From contig JAITQY010000064.1 in the NCBI GenBank assembly GCA_031288675.1, positions 1 through 36,317 of the forward strand: 36,317 nt of DNA. Reading direction: 5' to 3'. Both the position numbers and the translations under genes were made by a program. This document shows, one piece after another, positions 8,801 to 18,600 of this stretch (position 1 is its first letter; the number at the start of each line of letters is the position of its first letter). The notes beneath the pieces were generated by a model that was given only the letters and a program-made list of their open reading frames with translations, searched no databases and was not told the DNA's origin. The stretch is from Oscillospiraceae bacterium. GTDB lineage: Bacteria > Bacillota > Clostridia > Oscillospirales > Oscillospiraceae.

Positions 8801-8829
8801 ATTATAATATTTTTAAGCCGGTTTGTCAA
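8801..8829 (-). promoter_or_regulatory. Sigma-A promoter of the cobW-like/His-tail/Mo-hydroxylase operon
   Basis: TTGACA-N17-TATAAT on the minus strand upstream of 8781. Confidence 0.75.
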
Positions 8830-8958
8830 CACAGAAATCAAAATTCAATATGATGACATAATTTTTTTACCAAAACTTTACTTCACGGCGATTTCAAGTT
8901 TACACTTTCTCTGTATAGTTAGAAAGTAACAAATAATTATATAAAAGAGGGAAATTAA

Positions 8959-10530
8959 ATGAAGCAAATCAAACGCTCCTTGTGCGCGGTAATAGCGGTT
9001 ATGCTCGCGCTGACAATGTTCGCGTGTACGGCGGCTCCGGGCAATAACACACCATCAAACACGACTGCTCCGGTTACGGCAGCGCCTGCCGCAAACACTC
9101 CGCCGGCAACGCCGGTTCCTGCGAAAGCGCTTAGCGCTAAATACGTATTCCTGTTTATCGGGGACGGAATGGGTTATCCGCAAATTAACACGGCGGAGAT
9201 ACTTGCTCAGCAAATTTCAAACCCCGGCATAATAGGCGTAGAGCGTATGGAGTTCACACAGTTCCCATATGCGGGCAGCGTTACTACATACGACGCGGAA
9301 AGCTTCTGTCCCGACAGCGCATCGACCGGCACGGCAATGGCGTCGGGCAACAAGACGTTAGGCGGCGTCATCAATATGGACGTGACCAAGACGAAGAAGT
9401 TTACGATAATCTCTGAGCTGGCTAAGGCTTCAGGCTATAAGGTCGGCGTTGTCAGCAGCGTTTCACTTGACCACGCTACGCCCGCATGTTTCTACGCCAA
9501 GCAGGCAAGCCGCGGCGATTATTATGACATCGGGCTGCAGCTTGTGAACAGCGGCTATGACTATTTCGCCGGCGGCGGACTGCTTCAGCCAACCGGCAAG
9601 GAGGGCGACAAGCCTGACCTGATAGAAATCGCGAAGCAGAACGGGTTTGCCGTTCCCACAACGAACGAGGATATTTTAGCGTTGAACGAATCCTCCGGAC
9701 GTGTTCTTGCAATTAGTCCGGTACTCGCCGATGCGAAAAGTCTGCCGTACGAACTTGACCGTCTGCGCGGCGGCGCGGATTCGCTGTCGCTTGCGCAGTT
9801 CACGCAAAAGGGCATTGACGTTTTAGACAACGACAAGGGTTTCTTTATGACGGTCGAGGGCGGCAAAGTAGACTGGGCGTGCCACGCAAACGACGCAGCT
9901 TCGGCAATGTATGACACTCTTGCTCTTAATGACGCGGTCGGCGTAGCATTGGAGTTCGCAAATCAGCATCTTGATGAGACGCTGATACTTGTCACCGGCG
10001 ACCACGAAACCGGAGGTTTGACAATCGGTTTTGCCGCAACGGGTTACAGCACTTTCTTTGAAAAGACGCTCAGCCAAGATATGAGCTTCATTAATTATGA
10101 TGAAACGTTTGTAAAACAGATGCGTGATAATAATGTAAGCTTTCAGGACGCAATGGCTTCTATAACGGAGACGTTCGGACTTATAGCTCCGGACGCGCCG
10201 GAGGCAAATAATGAAGCAAGCGCCGGAATGGTGCTTACCGAAGGCGAGTATCAAAAACTCAAGGAGGCGTATGCTCTCAGTATGGTTCCTTCCGGCGAGC
10301 GTCAGTTTGACGAGGCGCAAAATATCCTGTACGGCACATATGAGCCTCTGTCCGTAACCTGTACGCATATCCTTAACAATAAGGCGGGCATAGGCTGGAC
10401 CAGCTATGCGCACACCGGAGTTCCGATCCCGGTGTGCGCTTACGGCGCGGGCGCGGATGTATTCGGCGGAAGCTATGACAATACGGACATTTTCAAAAAG
10501 CTTGTAAAGCTTATGAACATCGGATCATAA
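8959..10530 (+). CDS. Alkaline phosphatase (lipoprotein-type signal)
   Basis: Lipobox-like MLALTMFACTAA; VFLFIGDGMGYPQ, CPDSASTGTAMASG nucleophile motif, TGDHETGG. Confidence 0.92.
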   Translation: MKQIKRSLCAVIAVMLALTMFACTAAPGNNTPSNTTAPVTAAPAANTPPATPVPAKALSAKYVFLFIGDGMGYPQINTAEILAQQISNPGIIGVERMEFTQFPYAGSVTTYDAESFCPDSASTGTAMASGNKTLGGVINMDVTKTKKFTIISELAKASGYKVGVVSSVSLDHATPACFYAKQASRGDYYDIGLQLVNSGYDYFAGGGLLQPTGKEGDKPDLIEIAKQNGFAVPTTNEDILALNESSGRVLAISPVLADAKSLPYELDRLRGGADSLSLAQFTQKGIDVLDNDKGFFMTVEGGKVDWACHANDAASAMYDTLALNDAVGVALEFANQHLDETLILVTGDHETGGLTIGFAATGYSTFFEKTLSQDMSFINYDETFVKQMRDNNVSFQDAMASITETFGLIAPDAPEANNEASAGMVLTEGEYQKLKEAYALSMVPSGERQFDEAQNILYGTYEPLSVTCTHILNNKAGIGWTSYAHTGVPIPVCAYGAGADVFGGSYDNTDIFKKLVKLMNIGS

Positions 10531-10535
10531 GGCAT

Positions 10536-11672
10536 ATGAAGATAAAAATCAACCGTAAAAATTTAATTACTACGGCTGTTTTAACTCTGCTTTGTATAAT
10601 ATTGGCAGTTCTGCCCGGCTTTGACGCCGGGCGGTTCTCGCCAGCAGGCAGTGTTAAAGCAGAAGTTATATCGGCTGACAACAGCGCGGTGTATCAGACC
10701 GGAATCATTCTGCAAGGCGACCAGTATTGCGAACTGCGCATCACGCAGGGTGAGCGGCGCGGAGAAACGGTGCGCGGAGTAAACAAACTTATCGGAAAGC
10801 TGGAGATGGACAAGATATTCTCCGCCGGCGACTTTGCTCTTATCGCTCTCGACTTTAATGCGGACGGAGAAATAATTCAGCCGGTTACAATAGTTGACCA
10901 CTACCGGCTTGGAGCGGAAACCTGGCTGTTCGGCGGATTTGTATTTCTGCTTGTGGTGTTTGCTGGGTTAACGGGATTTAACGCCCTGCTGTCGTTCGTC
11001 GTAACTGTACTGGCGGTGTGGAAAGTACTGGTTCCCGCCCTGCTGCGCGGAATAGACCCTGCCGGAGTATCGTTTGCTATAACAATCGGGTTGACTCTGA
11101 TAATCATATATGCTGTCGGCGGCTTTACGCGCAAGGCAACTGCGGCAGCGCTCGGCTCGCTGCTTGGAACAGCTCTGACTGCCGTACTCGCGCTATGCGG
11201 CGGCTCGGCGTTCAAAATACACGGGGCGGTAATGCCGTTTGCGGAAAACCTTCTGTACAGCGGCTATGCTCACCTTGACCTTACGCAGATTTTCCTGTCG
11301 TGTGTGTTTATCGCGTCTTCAGGGGCTCTGATGGATTTGGGAATGGATATAGCAAGCGCGGTAGAAGAAGTAGCCGTTAAAAATCCGAATCTTACACGCG
11401 GGGAACTCGTCCGTTCCGGCTTATCTGTCGGACGGTCAGTGATAGGAACGATGACGACCACCCTGCTTCTTGCTTACTCCGGAGGTTATCTTTCACTGCT
11501 GATGTTGTTTATGGCTCAAGGTACGCCGATAGTGAACATCCTGAATCTAAAATATGTTGCGGCGGAGATAATGCATACCCTGATAGGATCGATTGGATTA
11601 GTAACTGTTGCTCCGTTTACCGCGTTTGTAGCCGGAACACTCATAGGGAAAGCAAAAAAATCAGAGGCATAG
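10536..11672 (+). CDS. YibE/F family membrane protein
   Basis: 378 aa multi-TM; SGALMDLGMDIASAVEE and SVGRSVIGTMTTTLLLAYSGG segments typical of YibE/F. Confidence 0.85.
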   Translation: MKIKINRKNLITTAVLTLLCIILAVLPGFDAGRFSPAGSVKAEVISADNSAVYQTGIILQGDQYCELRITQGERRGETVRGVNKLIGKLEMDKIFSAGDFALIALDFNADGEIIQPVTIVDHYRLGAETWLFGGFVFLLVVFAGLTGFNALLSFVVTVLAVWKVLVPALLRGIDPAGVSFAITIGLTLIIIYAVGGFTRKATAAALGSLLGTALTAVLALCGGSAFKIHGAVMPFAENLLYSGYAHLDLTQIFLSCVFIASSGALMDLGMDIASAVEEVAVKNPNLTRGELVRSGLSVGRSVIGTMTTTLLLAYSGGYLSLLMLFMAQGTPIVNILNLKYVAAEIMHTLIGSIGLVTVAPFTAFVAGTLIGKAKKSEA

Positions 11673-11698
11673 AGTTCCATACAGATACAAAAGAAACC

Positions 11699-11720
11699 GG
11701 GCGGACAAGAATGTCCGCCC
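11699..11720. terminator. Hairpin between convergent genes
   Basis: GGGCGGACA-agaa-TGTCCGCCC, 9-bp perfect stem; no strong T-tract. Confidence 0.5.
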
Positions 11721-11740
11721 TTACTTAATCTTGGAGAATT

Positions 11741-13402
11741 TCAGGAATTTTCGTTTTGCCTGACGTCTTTTTCGCGGATCTCCGCACGGCGAATTTTACC
11801 GTTGATGGTCTTAGGAAGCTGGTCAACGAACTCTATCACGCGCGGATACTTGTAAGGAGCGGTCTCGTTCTTAACGTAGGTTTGAAGTTCTTTGATAAGG
11901 TCGCCGCTCGGCGCATAACCGTTAGCAAGCACGACAGTCGCTTTAACCAAATTGCCCCGAACCGGGTCCGGAACGCCAGTAACCGCGCACTCCAAAACCG
12001 ACGGATGCTGAACAAGCACGCTTTCGATTTCAAACGGTCCGATACGGTAACCGGAGCTTTTTATTACGTCGTCGTTGCGCCCGACATAGAAATAGTAACC
12101 GTCTTCGTCACGCCAAACCGTATCGCCGGTATGGTACCAGCCGTTGTGCATTGCGGCGGCGGTTTTATCCGGGTCGAGATAATATTCCATCATAAGCCCT
12201 TCGGGATGTTTCGGCTCGTAACGGATACAGATTTCGCCGGTCTCCCCGGGTTTGCAGCTTTCTCCGTCATTGTTGAGCAAATCAACCTCATACTGCGGCG
12301 AGGGCTTGCCCAAAGAACCGGGAACTGGCACGGTGCCTTTAAGGTTGCACATCGTTAGCGTCGTTTCGGTCTGTCCGAATCCTTCCATAATATTCAGCCC
12401 CGTGCGTTTTTTCCATTCGAGGAAAACATCCGGATTAAGCGCCTCTCCGGCAGTTGTGCAGTAGTGAAGACTGCTGAAATCATACGGACTGAAATCCTCT
12501 TGCAGGAAGAAACGGTACATAGTCGGCGGACAACAGAGGGTAGTAACGCGGTATTTCTCCGCTAAACCGAGTATCTCCGCCGGAACGAAATTATCAAAGT
12601 CATAAGTAAATACGCACCCTTCCATAAGCCACTGTCCGTACAGCTTGCCCCAGACGGCTTTGCCCCAGCCGGTATCGGCAATCGTGAAGTGCAGACCGTC
12701 CGGCTCCACGCAGTGCCAGTGCTTGGCAGTAAGCAGATGTCCCAGCGAGTACAGATGGTCGTGCATAACCATTTTCGGATTGCCGGAGGTTCCGCTGGAG
12801 AAGTATATCAGCATAGGTTCTTTGACGTTTGTATCTACACGCACCCAATTGTCGGGGGCAAGCGGCATATCCGTATCAAAGCTCTCCCAGCCGCCGCGCT
12901 GACCGTTGACGATGATTTTGGTCATAAGGCTCGGGCAGTCTGCGGAAACAGCGTCAAACGCGTCCGGCGCGCCGTTAAGCGCGGTACAGATAACCGCCTT
13001 GGCATTTGCGGCTTTGATACGGTACTCCGCATCGTGAGGTTTAAGCATAAACGTCACGGGAATCATAACCGCGCCCATCTTGTGCAGCGCTACGGTTATC
13101 GGCCAAAACTGCCAGTGGCGTTTGAGCGCGACGATTACCATATCCCCTTTGGTGATACCCAGCGAAGCAAGATAATTTGCCGTCTGATCTGACAGTTTCT
13201 TCATATCGCCGAACGAGAACGTATGTTCCTCGCCGGCAGGATTCAGCCAAACCATTGCGCGGCGGTTCGGGTCATTTATCCCTATATCGTCCACGACGTC
13301 ATAGCCGAAGTTATAGTTGTCCGGATATTTGAGTTTATAGCTTTTAAGGACGCCGCCGGCATCGTAAAGCTCGTCAGCGTAGCGTACGTTTATGTTTCTC
13401 AT
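11741..13402 (-). CDS. AMP-forming acyl-CoA synthetase (acetyl/medium-chain type)
   Basis: LIYFSSGTSGNPKMVMHDH, EGFGQTETT, YHTGDTVWRDEDGYYFYVGRNDDVIKSSGYRIGPFEIE, PKTINGKIRR. Confidence 0.92.
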   Translation of the reverse strand: MRNINVRYADELYDAGGVLKSYKLKYPDNYNFGYDVVDDIGINDPNRRAMVWLNPAGEEHTFSFGDMKKLSDQTANYLASLGITKGDMVIVALKRHWQFWPITVALHKMGAVMIPVTFMLKPHDAEYRIKAANAKAVICTALNGAPDAFDAVSADCPSLMTKIIVNGQRGGWESFDTDMPLAPDNWVRVDTNVKEPMLIYFSSGTSGNPKMVMHDHLYSLGHLLTAKHWHCVEPDGLHFTIADTGWGKAVWGKLYGQWLMEGCVFTYDFDNFVPAEILGLAEKYRVTTLCCPPTMYRFFLQEDFSPYDFSSLHYCTTAGEALNPDVFLEWKKRTGLNIMEGFGQTETTLTMCNLKGTVPVPGSLGKPSPQYEVDLLNNDGESCKPGETGEICIRYEPKHPEGLMMEYYLDPDKTAAAMHNGWYHTGDTVWRDEDGYYFYVGRNDDVIKSSGYRIGPFEIESVLVQHPSVLECAVTGVPDPVRGNLVKATVVLANGYAPSGDLIKELQTYVKNETAPYKYPRVIEFVDQLPKTINGKIRRAEIREKDVRQNENS

Positions 13403-13405
13403 TTC

Positions 13406-13981
13406 TTATCCCCCCCTTGCGCCGAGTACCACTGCAATAAATTCGCACGGCTTGCCGTCAAGCGCGATCATCCCGTGCTTACGCCCGCTGTCGTAATAAA
13501 CGCTGTCGCCGGCTTCAAGTATCTCCTCGTGGTTCTCGAATACGAAGCGCATTTTTCCGCTGAGGATGTAGTTGAACTCCTGACCTTCGTGGGTATTAAG
13601 CTCCACCGGCTTTTTTTGCTCCTCTTCGCTGAACGGAGCTACGACGCGGAAAGGCTCGGCAAGTTTATCGCGGAACAGCGGCGCACGGTGAAAGTACTGG
13701 AAGCTGTCCGTCCGGCTCATACGCAGACCTTTACCGTTGCGGACGACGCTGTATCCGTGCAAGTGCGGTGATTCGCCGGTAAGAAGCTCCACAACGTCCA
13801 CACCGAACGATTCGGCGCAGTGATGCAGAAAGCTATAGGGGAAATCGGCTTCGCCGTTTTCATAGCGGGTGTATTCCTCAACGCTGACTTGCGCGTTGGC
13901 GGCAAGTTCCTCAACCGTAAGTTCAAGGCTCTGCCGCAGTCCGCGGATGCGCTCCGCGATTTCAGTGATTTGAGTGTTCAT
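13406..13981 (-). CDS. XRE-family HTH regulator with C-terminal cupin domain
   Basis: N-terminal IRGLRQSLELTVEELAANAQVSVEEYTRYENGEADFPYS (HTH_3); C-terminal cupin NTHEGQEFNYILSGKMRFVFENHEEILEAGDSVYYDSGRKHG. Confidence 0.9.
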   Translation of the reverse strand: MNTQITEIAERIRGLRQSLELTVEELAANAQVSVEEYTRYENGEADFPYSFLHHCAESFGVDVVELLTGESPHLHGYSVVRNGKGLRMSRTDSFQYFHRAPLFRDKLAEPFRVVAPFSEEEQKKPVELNTHEGQEFNYILSGKMRFVFENHEEILEAGDSVYYDSGRKHGMIALDGKPCEFIAVVLGARGG

Positions 13982-14079
13982 AGCGTACCTCCAAAATGTT
14001 TAGTTAGTTGTTGGTTTGGAAAGCGAGGAGACGAGGGACGCAGCTCTGAACCAAGAACCACTTTTGCTGCAGACAAAAT

Positions 14080-14346
14080 AAAACGCCCCTATAGTCTTCT
14101 TAGACTATGGGACGAGCGTTAACCCGCGATACCACCCATATTGCGACGCCCTCACAGGCATACACCGCTCGCGAACTGCCAACACAGTTCCGGCACTAAC
14201 GCAGCCTGCGCGCAGTAACTTAATAAGGAATTTCCCGTTCAGTACCGAACTCCGAAGCGATCCGCTTGTAACTATCGTTATACGCTTTCACCAAACGCGT
14301 ACTCTCTGAGAACAATTCATTACAGCCGTTCTTCATCAACGTTTAT
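14080..14346 (-). ncRNA. T-box riboswitch leader with terminator
   Basis: Minus strand contains CAGAGAG...GCGTTTGGTGAAAGCGT (stem I AG bulge/distal loop), GGAGTTCGGTACTGAACGGG (specifier region), ATGGGTGGTATCGCGGGTTAACGCTCGTCCC (T-box/antiterminator), then CCCATAGTCTAAGAAGACTATAGGGGCGTTTTATTTT terminator. Confidence 0.9.
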
Positions 14347-14352
14347 AATCCT

Positions 14353-14381
14353 TTTATAACACAGTTCTCCGCGTTTGTCAA
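14353..14381 (-). promoter_or_regulatory. Promoter of the T-box transcript
   Basis: TTGACA-N17-TATAAA on the minus strand. Confidence 0.75.
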
Positions 14382-14426
14382 GTACTTTTTTTCAAGCCGT
14401 AAAAATTTTTCTGAATAAAAAAACAC

Positions 14427-14455
14427 TTGCATTTTGGGAAACACTATGTTATAAT
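14427..14455 (+). promoter_or_regulatory. Promoter upstream of the SLH protein
   Basis: TTGCAT-N17-TATAAT. Confidence 0.6.
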
Positions 14456-14645
14456 ATGTATTCAGATAAGTATATGTTCAGTCAGACATATGTATTAATA
14501 TGCTAAATTTATTATTTAAAACACTGTGGGGGTGCAAAATGCTTATCATAAACTCCGGATAACACACAAAATTTTTCTAATCCCGATTGGGAATACCAAG
14601 AAAACCACACACTCAAAAAAGTAAACACACAAGGGGTATAATATC

Positions 14646-15629
14646 ATGACACATGCACTCAAACGCCGAGCGCTCTCCCTCACCCTGGCGCTGGCGCTTA
14701 TTTTTTCGTTATTTGTCGGTTTAACCACACCAAATGCAAGCGCACTTTCATTTACACAAAATCAAGAAATCGAAATAACTGTTTATATAGGCGGCAAAAC
14801 TGTTGCGGCAGGAAATACTGTCTTTATCTGCTATGATACAGATAAACTTTCTTATGTTACTGGTACATTATCAGCATTATTAAATGAAAACGGGACAACT
14901 GCTAAGAGTATTACCTTTACTTCCGACAGAATAGATACTGACTTAGCTGTCACAGGTAATGAATCAGTAGTAGGTAAGACTGGCTCTCAAATAAAAATAA
15001 CCCCTACTGTGGCTTTAAGTTCATTACTCACACCAATTGAGGCATTTAGGCTTAAATTACGTGCAAAAATTGATGGAAACCTGACAGCATCGGATATTGA
15101 AGTAATAACTATAACAAGCGGAGCAACGGTAAGTTATTCTTCCGATCCTGACCTTACAAGCGCTGATACCGGTGGCGGCACAACCGACCCGACCACCTAC
15201 GCGGTCAGCAGTTACTCATCGACAAACGGCAGCGTAACCGCCGACAAGGAAACGGCGGCGGCGGGGGAAACCGTGACGCTGACGGTTGCGCCGAGTGACG
15301 GCTATCAGCTTACGGCGGATAGCCTCAAGGTTAAAAAGGCTGACGATAGCTTGGTGGAGCTGACGCCGGGCGGATATGATTCCGACGGGAAGGCTACATA
15401 TACATTCACGATGCCCGACGGAAATGTTACGGTGACGGCGGAGTTTGAGACGGTAGTGCCGCCCGTAACCAAGTACAACGTGAACTTTAGCTCAATGTCA
15501 AACGGAACGGTTACGGCGGATAAGTTAAGCGCGGAGGCAGGGGAAACCGTGACGCTGACGGTCGCGCCGGAGAGCGACTACAGGCTGAAAATCGGCGGGA
15601 TTTATTACCGTCCCGGCGGACTCAGGTAA
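14646..15629 (+). CDS. 5' part of SLH-anchored multidomain surface protein (signal peptide, cohesin-like domain, InlB B-type repeats); frameshifted
   Basis: Signal peptide RRALSLTLALALIFSLFVG; repeat YAVSSYSSTNGSVTADKETAAAGETVTLTVAPSDGYQL...YTFTMPDGNVTVTAEFE; second repeat is cut mid-unit at a frame change. Confidence 0.75.
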   Translation: MTHALKRRALSLTLALALIFSLFVGLTTPNASALSFTQNQEIEITVYIGGKTVAAGNTVFICYDTDKLSYVTGTLSALLNENGTTAKSITFTSDRIDTDLAVTGNESVVGKTGSQIKITPTVALSSLLTPIEAFRLKLRAKIDGNLTASDIEVITITSGATVSYSSDPDLTSADTGGGTTDPTTYAVSSYSSTNGSVTADKETAAAGETVTLTVAPSDGYQLTADSLKVKKADDSLVELTPGGYDSDGKATYTFTMPDGNVTVTAEFETVVPPVTKYNVNFSSMSNGTVTADKLSAEAGETVTLTVAPESDYRLKIGGIYYRPGGLR

Positions 15630-15675
15630 TAAATTCGCTCCGCAAAGGCTTTCTGAGACACAATACAGCTTCACT

Positions 15676-18600
15676 ATGCCGGCCAATTACGTTTTTGTCG
15701 ACGCGGAATTTGAGCAGATACCCCAGAATGAGCCGGAGCGAGACGAAAACGGCTTCTACAAAATCGCCACGGCGGAGGAACTTATATGGTTCGCGGCGCG
15801 TGTTTCGGGTACTACCCATGGCGTCAACAACGACCAGAACGGCGGAATCAGCGCGATTTTGATGGACAACATAACGGTCAGCGCGGCGGCTGGCTTCAAA
15901 GCTGTCGGAGAGTACATTGTGAATATAGGCGTCAAAGACCAGCTGAACGCCGTGGAATACAACGGTACGTTTGACGGCAACGGGAAATCTATAACGTTTG
16001 ATATGACCGTTCAAAACGGCATTGCCTCGCTGTTTGGATACATTGGCAGTAATGGCGTTGTGAAAAATCTGACGGTAAAAGGTTCAATCCTTAAAAAATA
16101 TCACAACAATATTACTCTTTCGAGTGGCAGCGAAGTCAAGTCATTCGTTGGCGGCATTGCCGCAACCAGTGATGGGTTGATTGAGAATTGCGCATTTGAT
16201 GGAACAATCAGCACTACAGACGGCAGCGTTAACAACGTTGGCGGCATTGCAGGTTATGCCACAGCGTTGGCTGCTATTAAGGATTGTACCGTTAAAGGCA
16301 CGATTACCGCTAATGGCGTGAGTAATTACATTGGCGGCATCGCTGGACATAGCAGTGCTGAGATATTGGGGTGCGTTAACGAAGCGGCTGTCGCTGGAAA
16401 CGCTTACGTGGGTGGTATCGTAGGTAATAGCTCGTCCGGCGATGTCACGGATTGTGAGAACAAAGGGTCTGTCACAGGCAGGAACAACAACGTTGGCGGT
16501 ATCGGCGGTAACTTCAATGCCGTTGTAACGAATTCAATCAACAGCGGAGAAATTCGCGGAATAAACAACGTAGGCGGACTGATTGGCAGCTACGGCGCAG
16601 GCGCCGACGCATCGTCAAACCACCGCTCCTCCGGGAACGTTAATTTCGGTGAGGTAAGCGGTGTGAGTTATGTAGGCGGTTTAATCGGGTGGCATAACTG
16701 GACTATGGAGAATTCCATAAACTTCGGTAATGTGTCCGGTAACGGCGTTCGTGTTGGCGGAATTTCTGGCTCAGTCAACGTTAATGGAGAACTAAACGAT
16801 TGCTTCAACGCGGGCGCGGTTACGAACACAATTACTGCAAGTGAGCCTCTTCCTGCTGATGGCATTCCTACTGGTGGCATTGTAGGCTACTTTGCTGGTT
16901 CGCATACCGACAATGGCGGAACTAAATACGGCTCGCTTAAAGGCAACTACAACGTAGGACTGGTGACCGCTCCTAATCTCAGCGGTGACGCGGCGAACAA
17001 TGTCGGCGTAGTTGCGGGGAGCTACGGCAACGATGGTCTTGGCAAGACACAGGACAACTACTATTCTGTCAGCGCGGGTAACGCGAAAGCCGCGGAGAGC
17101 GGGATGACGCTTGTTGCCGCCACGAATATGTCATTTGTGGGCGAGAAGCTCAGGGAGATCCTCGACGCCGCGGGAATTGACGATGAAGTCAAGTACAATG
17201 ATGGCGATTACCCCGTTCCAGAGCGGCTTTGGGATCATAGTGGCGACGGTCAGACCGGACCGGAAGCTCCGGTTAGTGTACAAATCACTTTCAACGTCAC
17301 GCCGGAGAATGCTGTAGTTAAGGTTTTTGGCAGCGGCAACAATGAAGTCTCCGCGCAATCGGCTAACGTATATTTGCTGGAAACCGGCGGTACATACACC
17401 TATACGGTCAGCGCGAGCGGCTACACGCAAAAAAGCGGAAGCTTCAACGTCAGTGCGGCGCGTACGTACACGGTAGCTTTGGAACTAACTAATCCGGATT
17501 ATGCTCCCGGTTGGGCAAAGTGGCGGCCCAGCTTTGGAATATACATCACAAACCGCGACGGAACAACCGGCACAAGAATCGGCAACTGGAATTATGACAC
17601 CGCACAGCAAACCTACGTAGACACAAACGGTAACAAATCAGAGCTTATAACAGATTTTAGCTCCAGCCCGCTGTTGTTCTCCGGAGTTGACCGCAAACCC
17701 GCTGCGAGGTTGGGCGTTGTGCTGGAGGGCATTTATCCAGAGGCTATAGTTGATTACTACAACTCCGCCAGCGGCGGCTCATACCCGGAAATCACGGCGG
17801 AAAATTACACACAGTTTATTATGAACTGCGCAACGAACTCGGTTGCAGCGGAGAATCCGTACACAAGCAACAGTCCCTTAAATCCCGGTAAATGGGATTG
17901 GTTTGGCGCGTTCGATTATCTGAGCGGTACTACTAGGTACTATTATGAGGACTTCCTGATTGGCGTAAATGATTGGGGCGACGCAACGAATAACGAAAGC
18001 GCGAACTACACAAACAAGCCCCTGGGCGCGGGACAGCAGGTGGATTCTATTCTGGCGGTCAAAAGCTACAACTCCCGTATTATCGAGCTTCCCTATGACG
18101 GCACGATTTCCGGTCTCGAGGACAGAAAAATAGATAGCAAAGCGGAGCTACAGAACGCCGTTGATTATCTGCTGTCCGTGGCGGACACGGAACTCGCCCT
18201 GCGTAACTTTGAGGGCATGGCACCGCTTGACCCCAGCTCCGGCGTATACGGTACGGGCAACCCGAGATTGCCGCTTGGCATGGACGGCTCGTATTGGATC
18301 GGCAGCGTGTGGATCACGCCGCCGTACCGCACCATCACATTTAGTGGCGATGCCGGCGTTATACTGACAGGCGCGGTAGACTACCCGAAGGCTCTTGCGG
18401 GCGAAACGGTGACATTCCACGTGAGCGCTCCGGCGGAGACAATCAAAAGCGTAAAGCTTGGCGGCGAAGCACTCACCGCGAACGCGCAGGGCGATTACAG
18501 CTTTACCATGCCGGATAGCAACGTTACGGTGACGGTTAAGACAACCGTGTCCTCTGACGCGACGCTCAAGTCGCTGACGCTGAGCGAGGGTACGCTCTCT

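Noticed and set aside
10410-10437. Strong hairpin GCACACCGG...CCGGTGTGC inside the alkaline phosphatase gene
   Set aside because: Encodes part of the conserved C-terminal AHTGVPIPV segment; likely coincidental.
11756-12358. 200-aa + strand ORF (and others to 13771) opposite the acyl-CoA synthetase and cupin genes
   Set aside because: Antisense shadow ORFs in GC-biased coding sequence.
14456-14645. c-di-GMP or other riboswitch in the SLH gene 5' UTR
   Set aside because: No GEMM-I/II or other riboswitch core motif seen; only a small hairpin and a short uORF.
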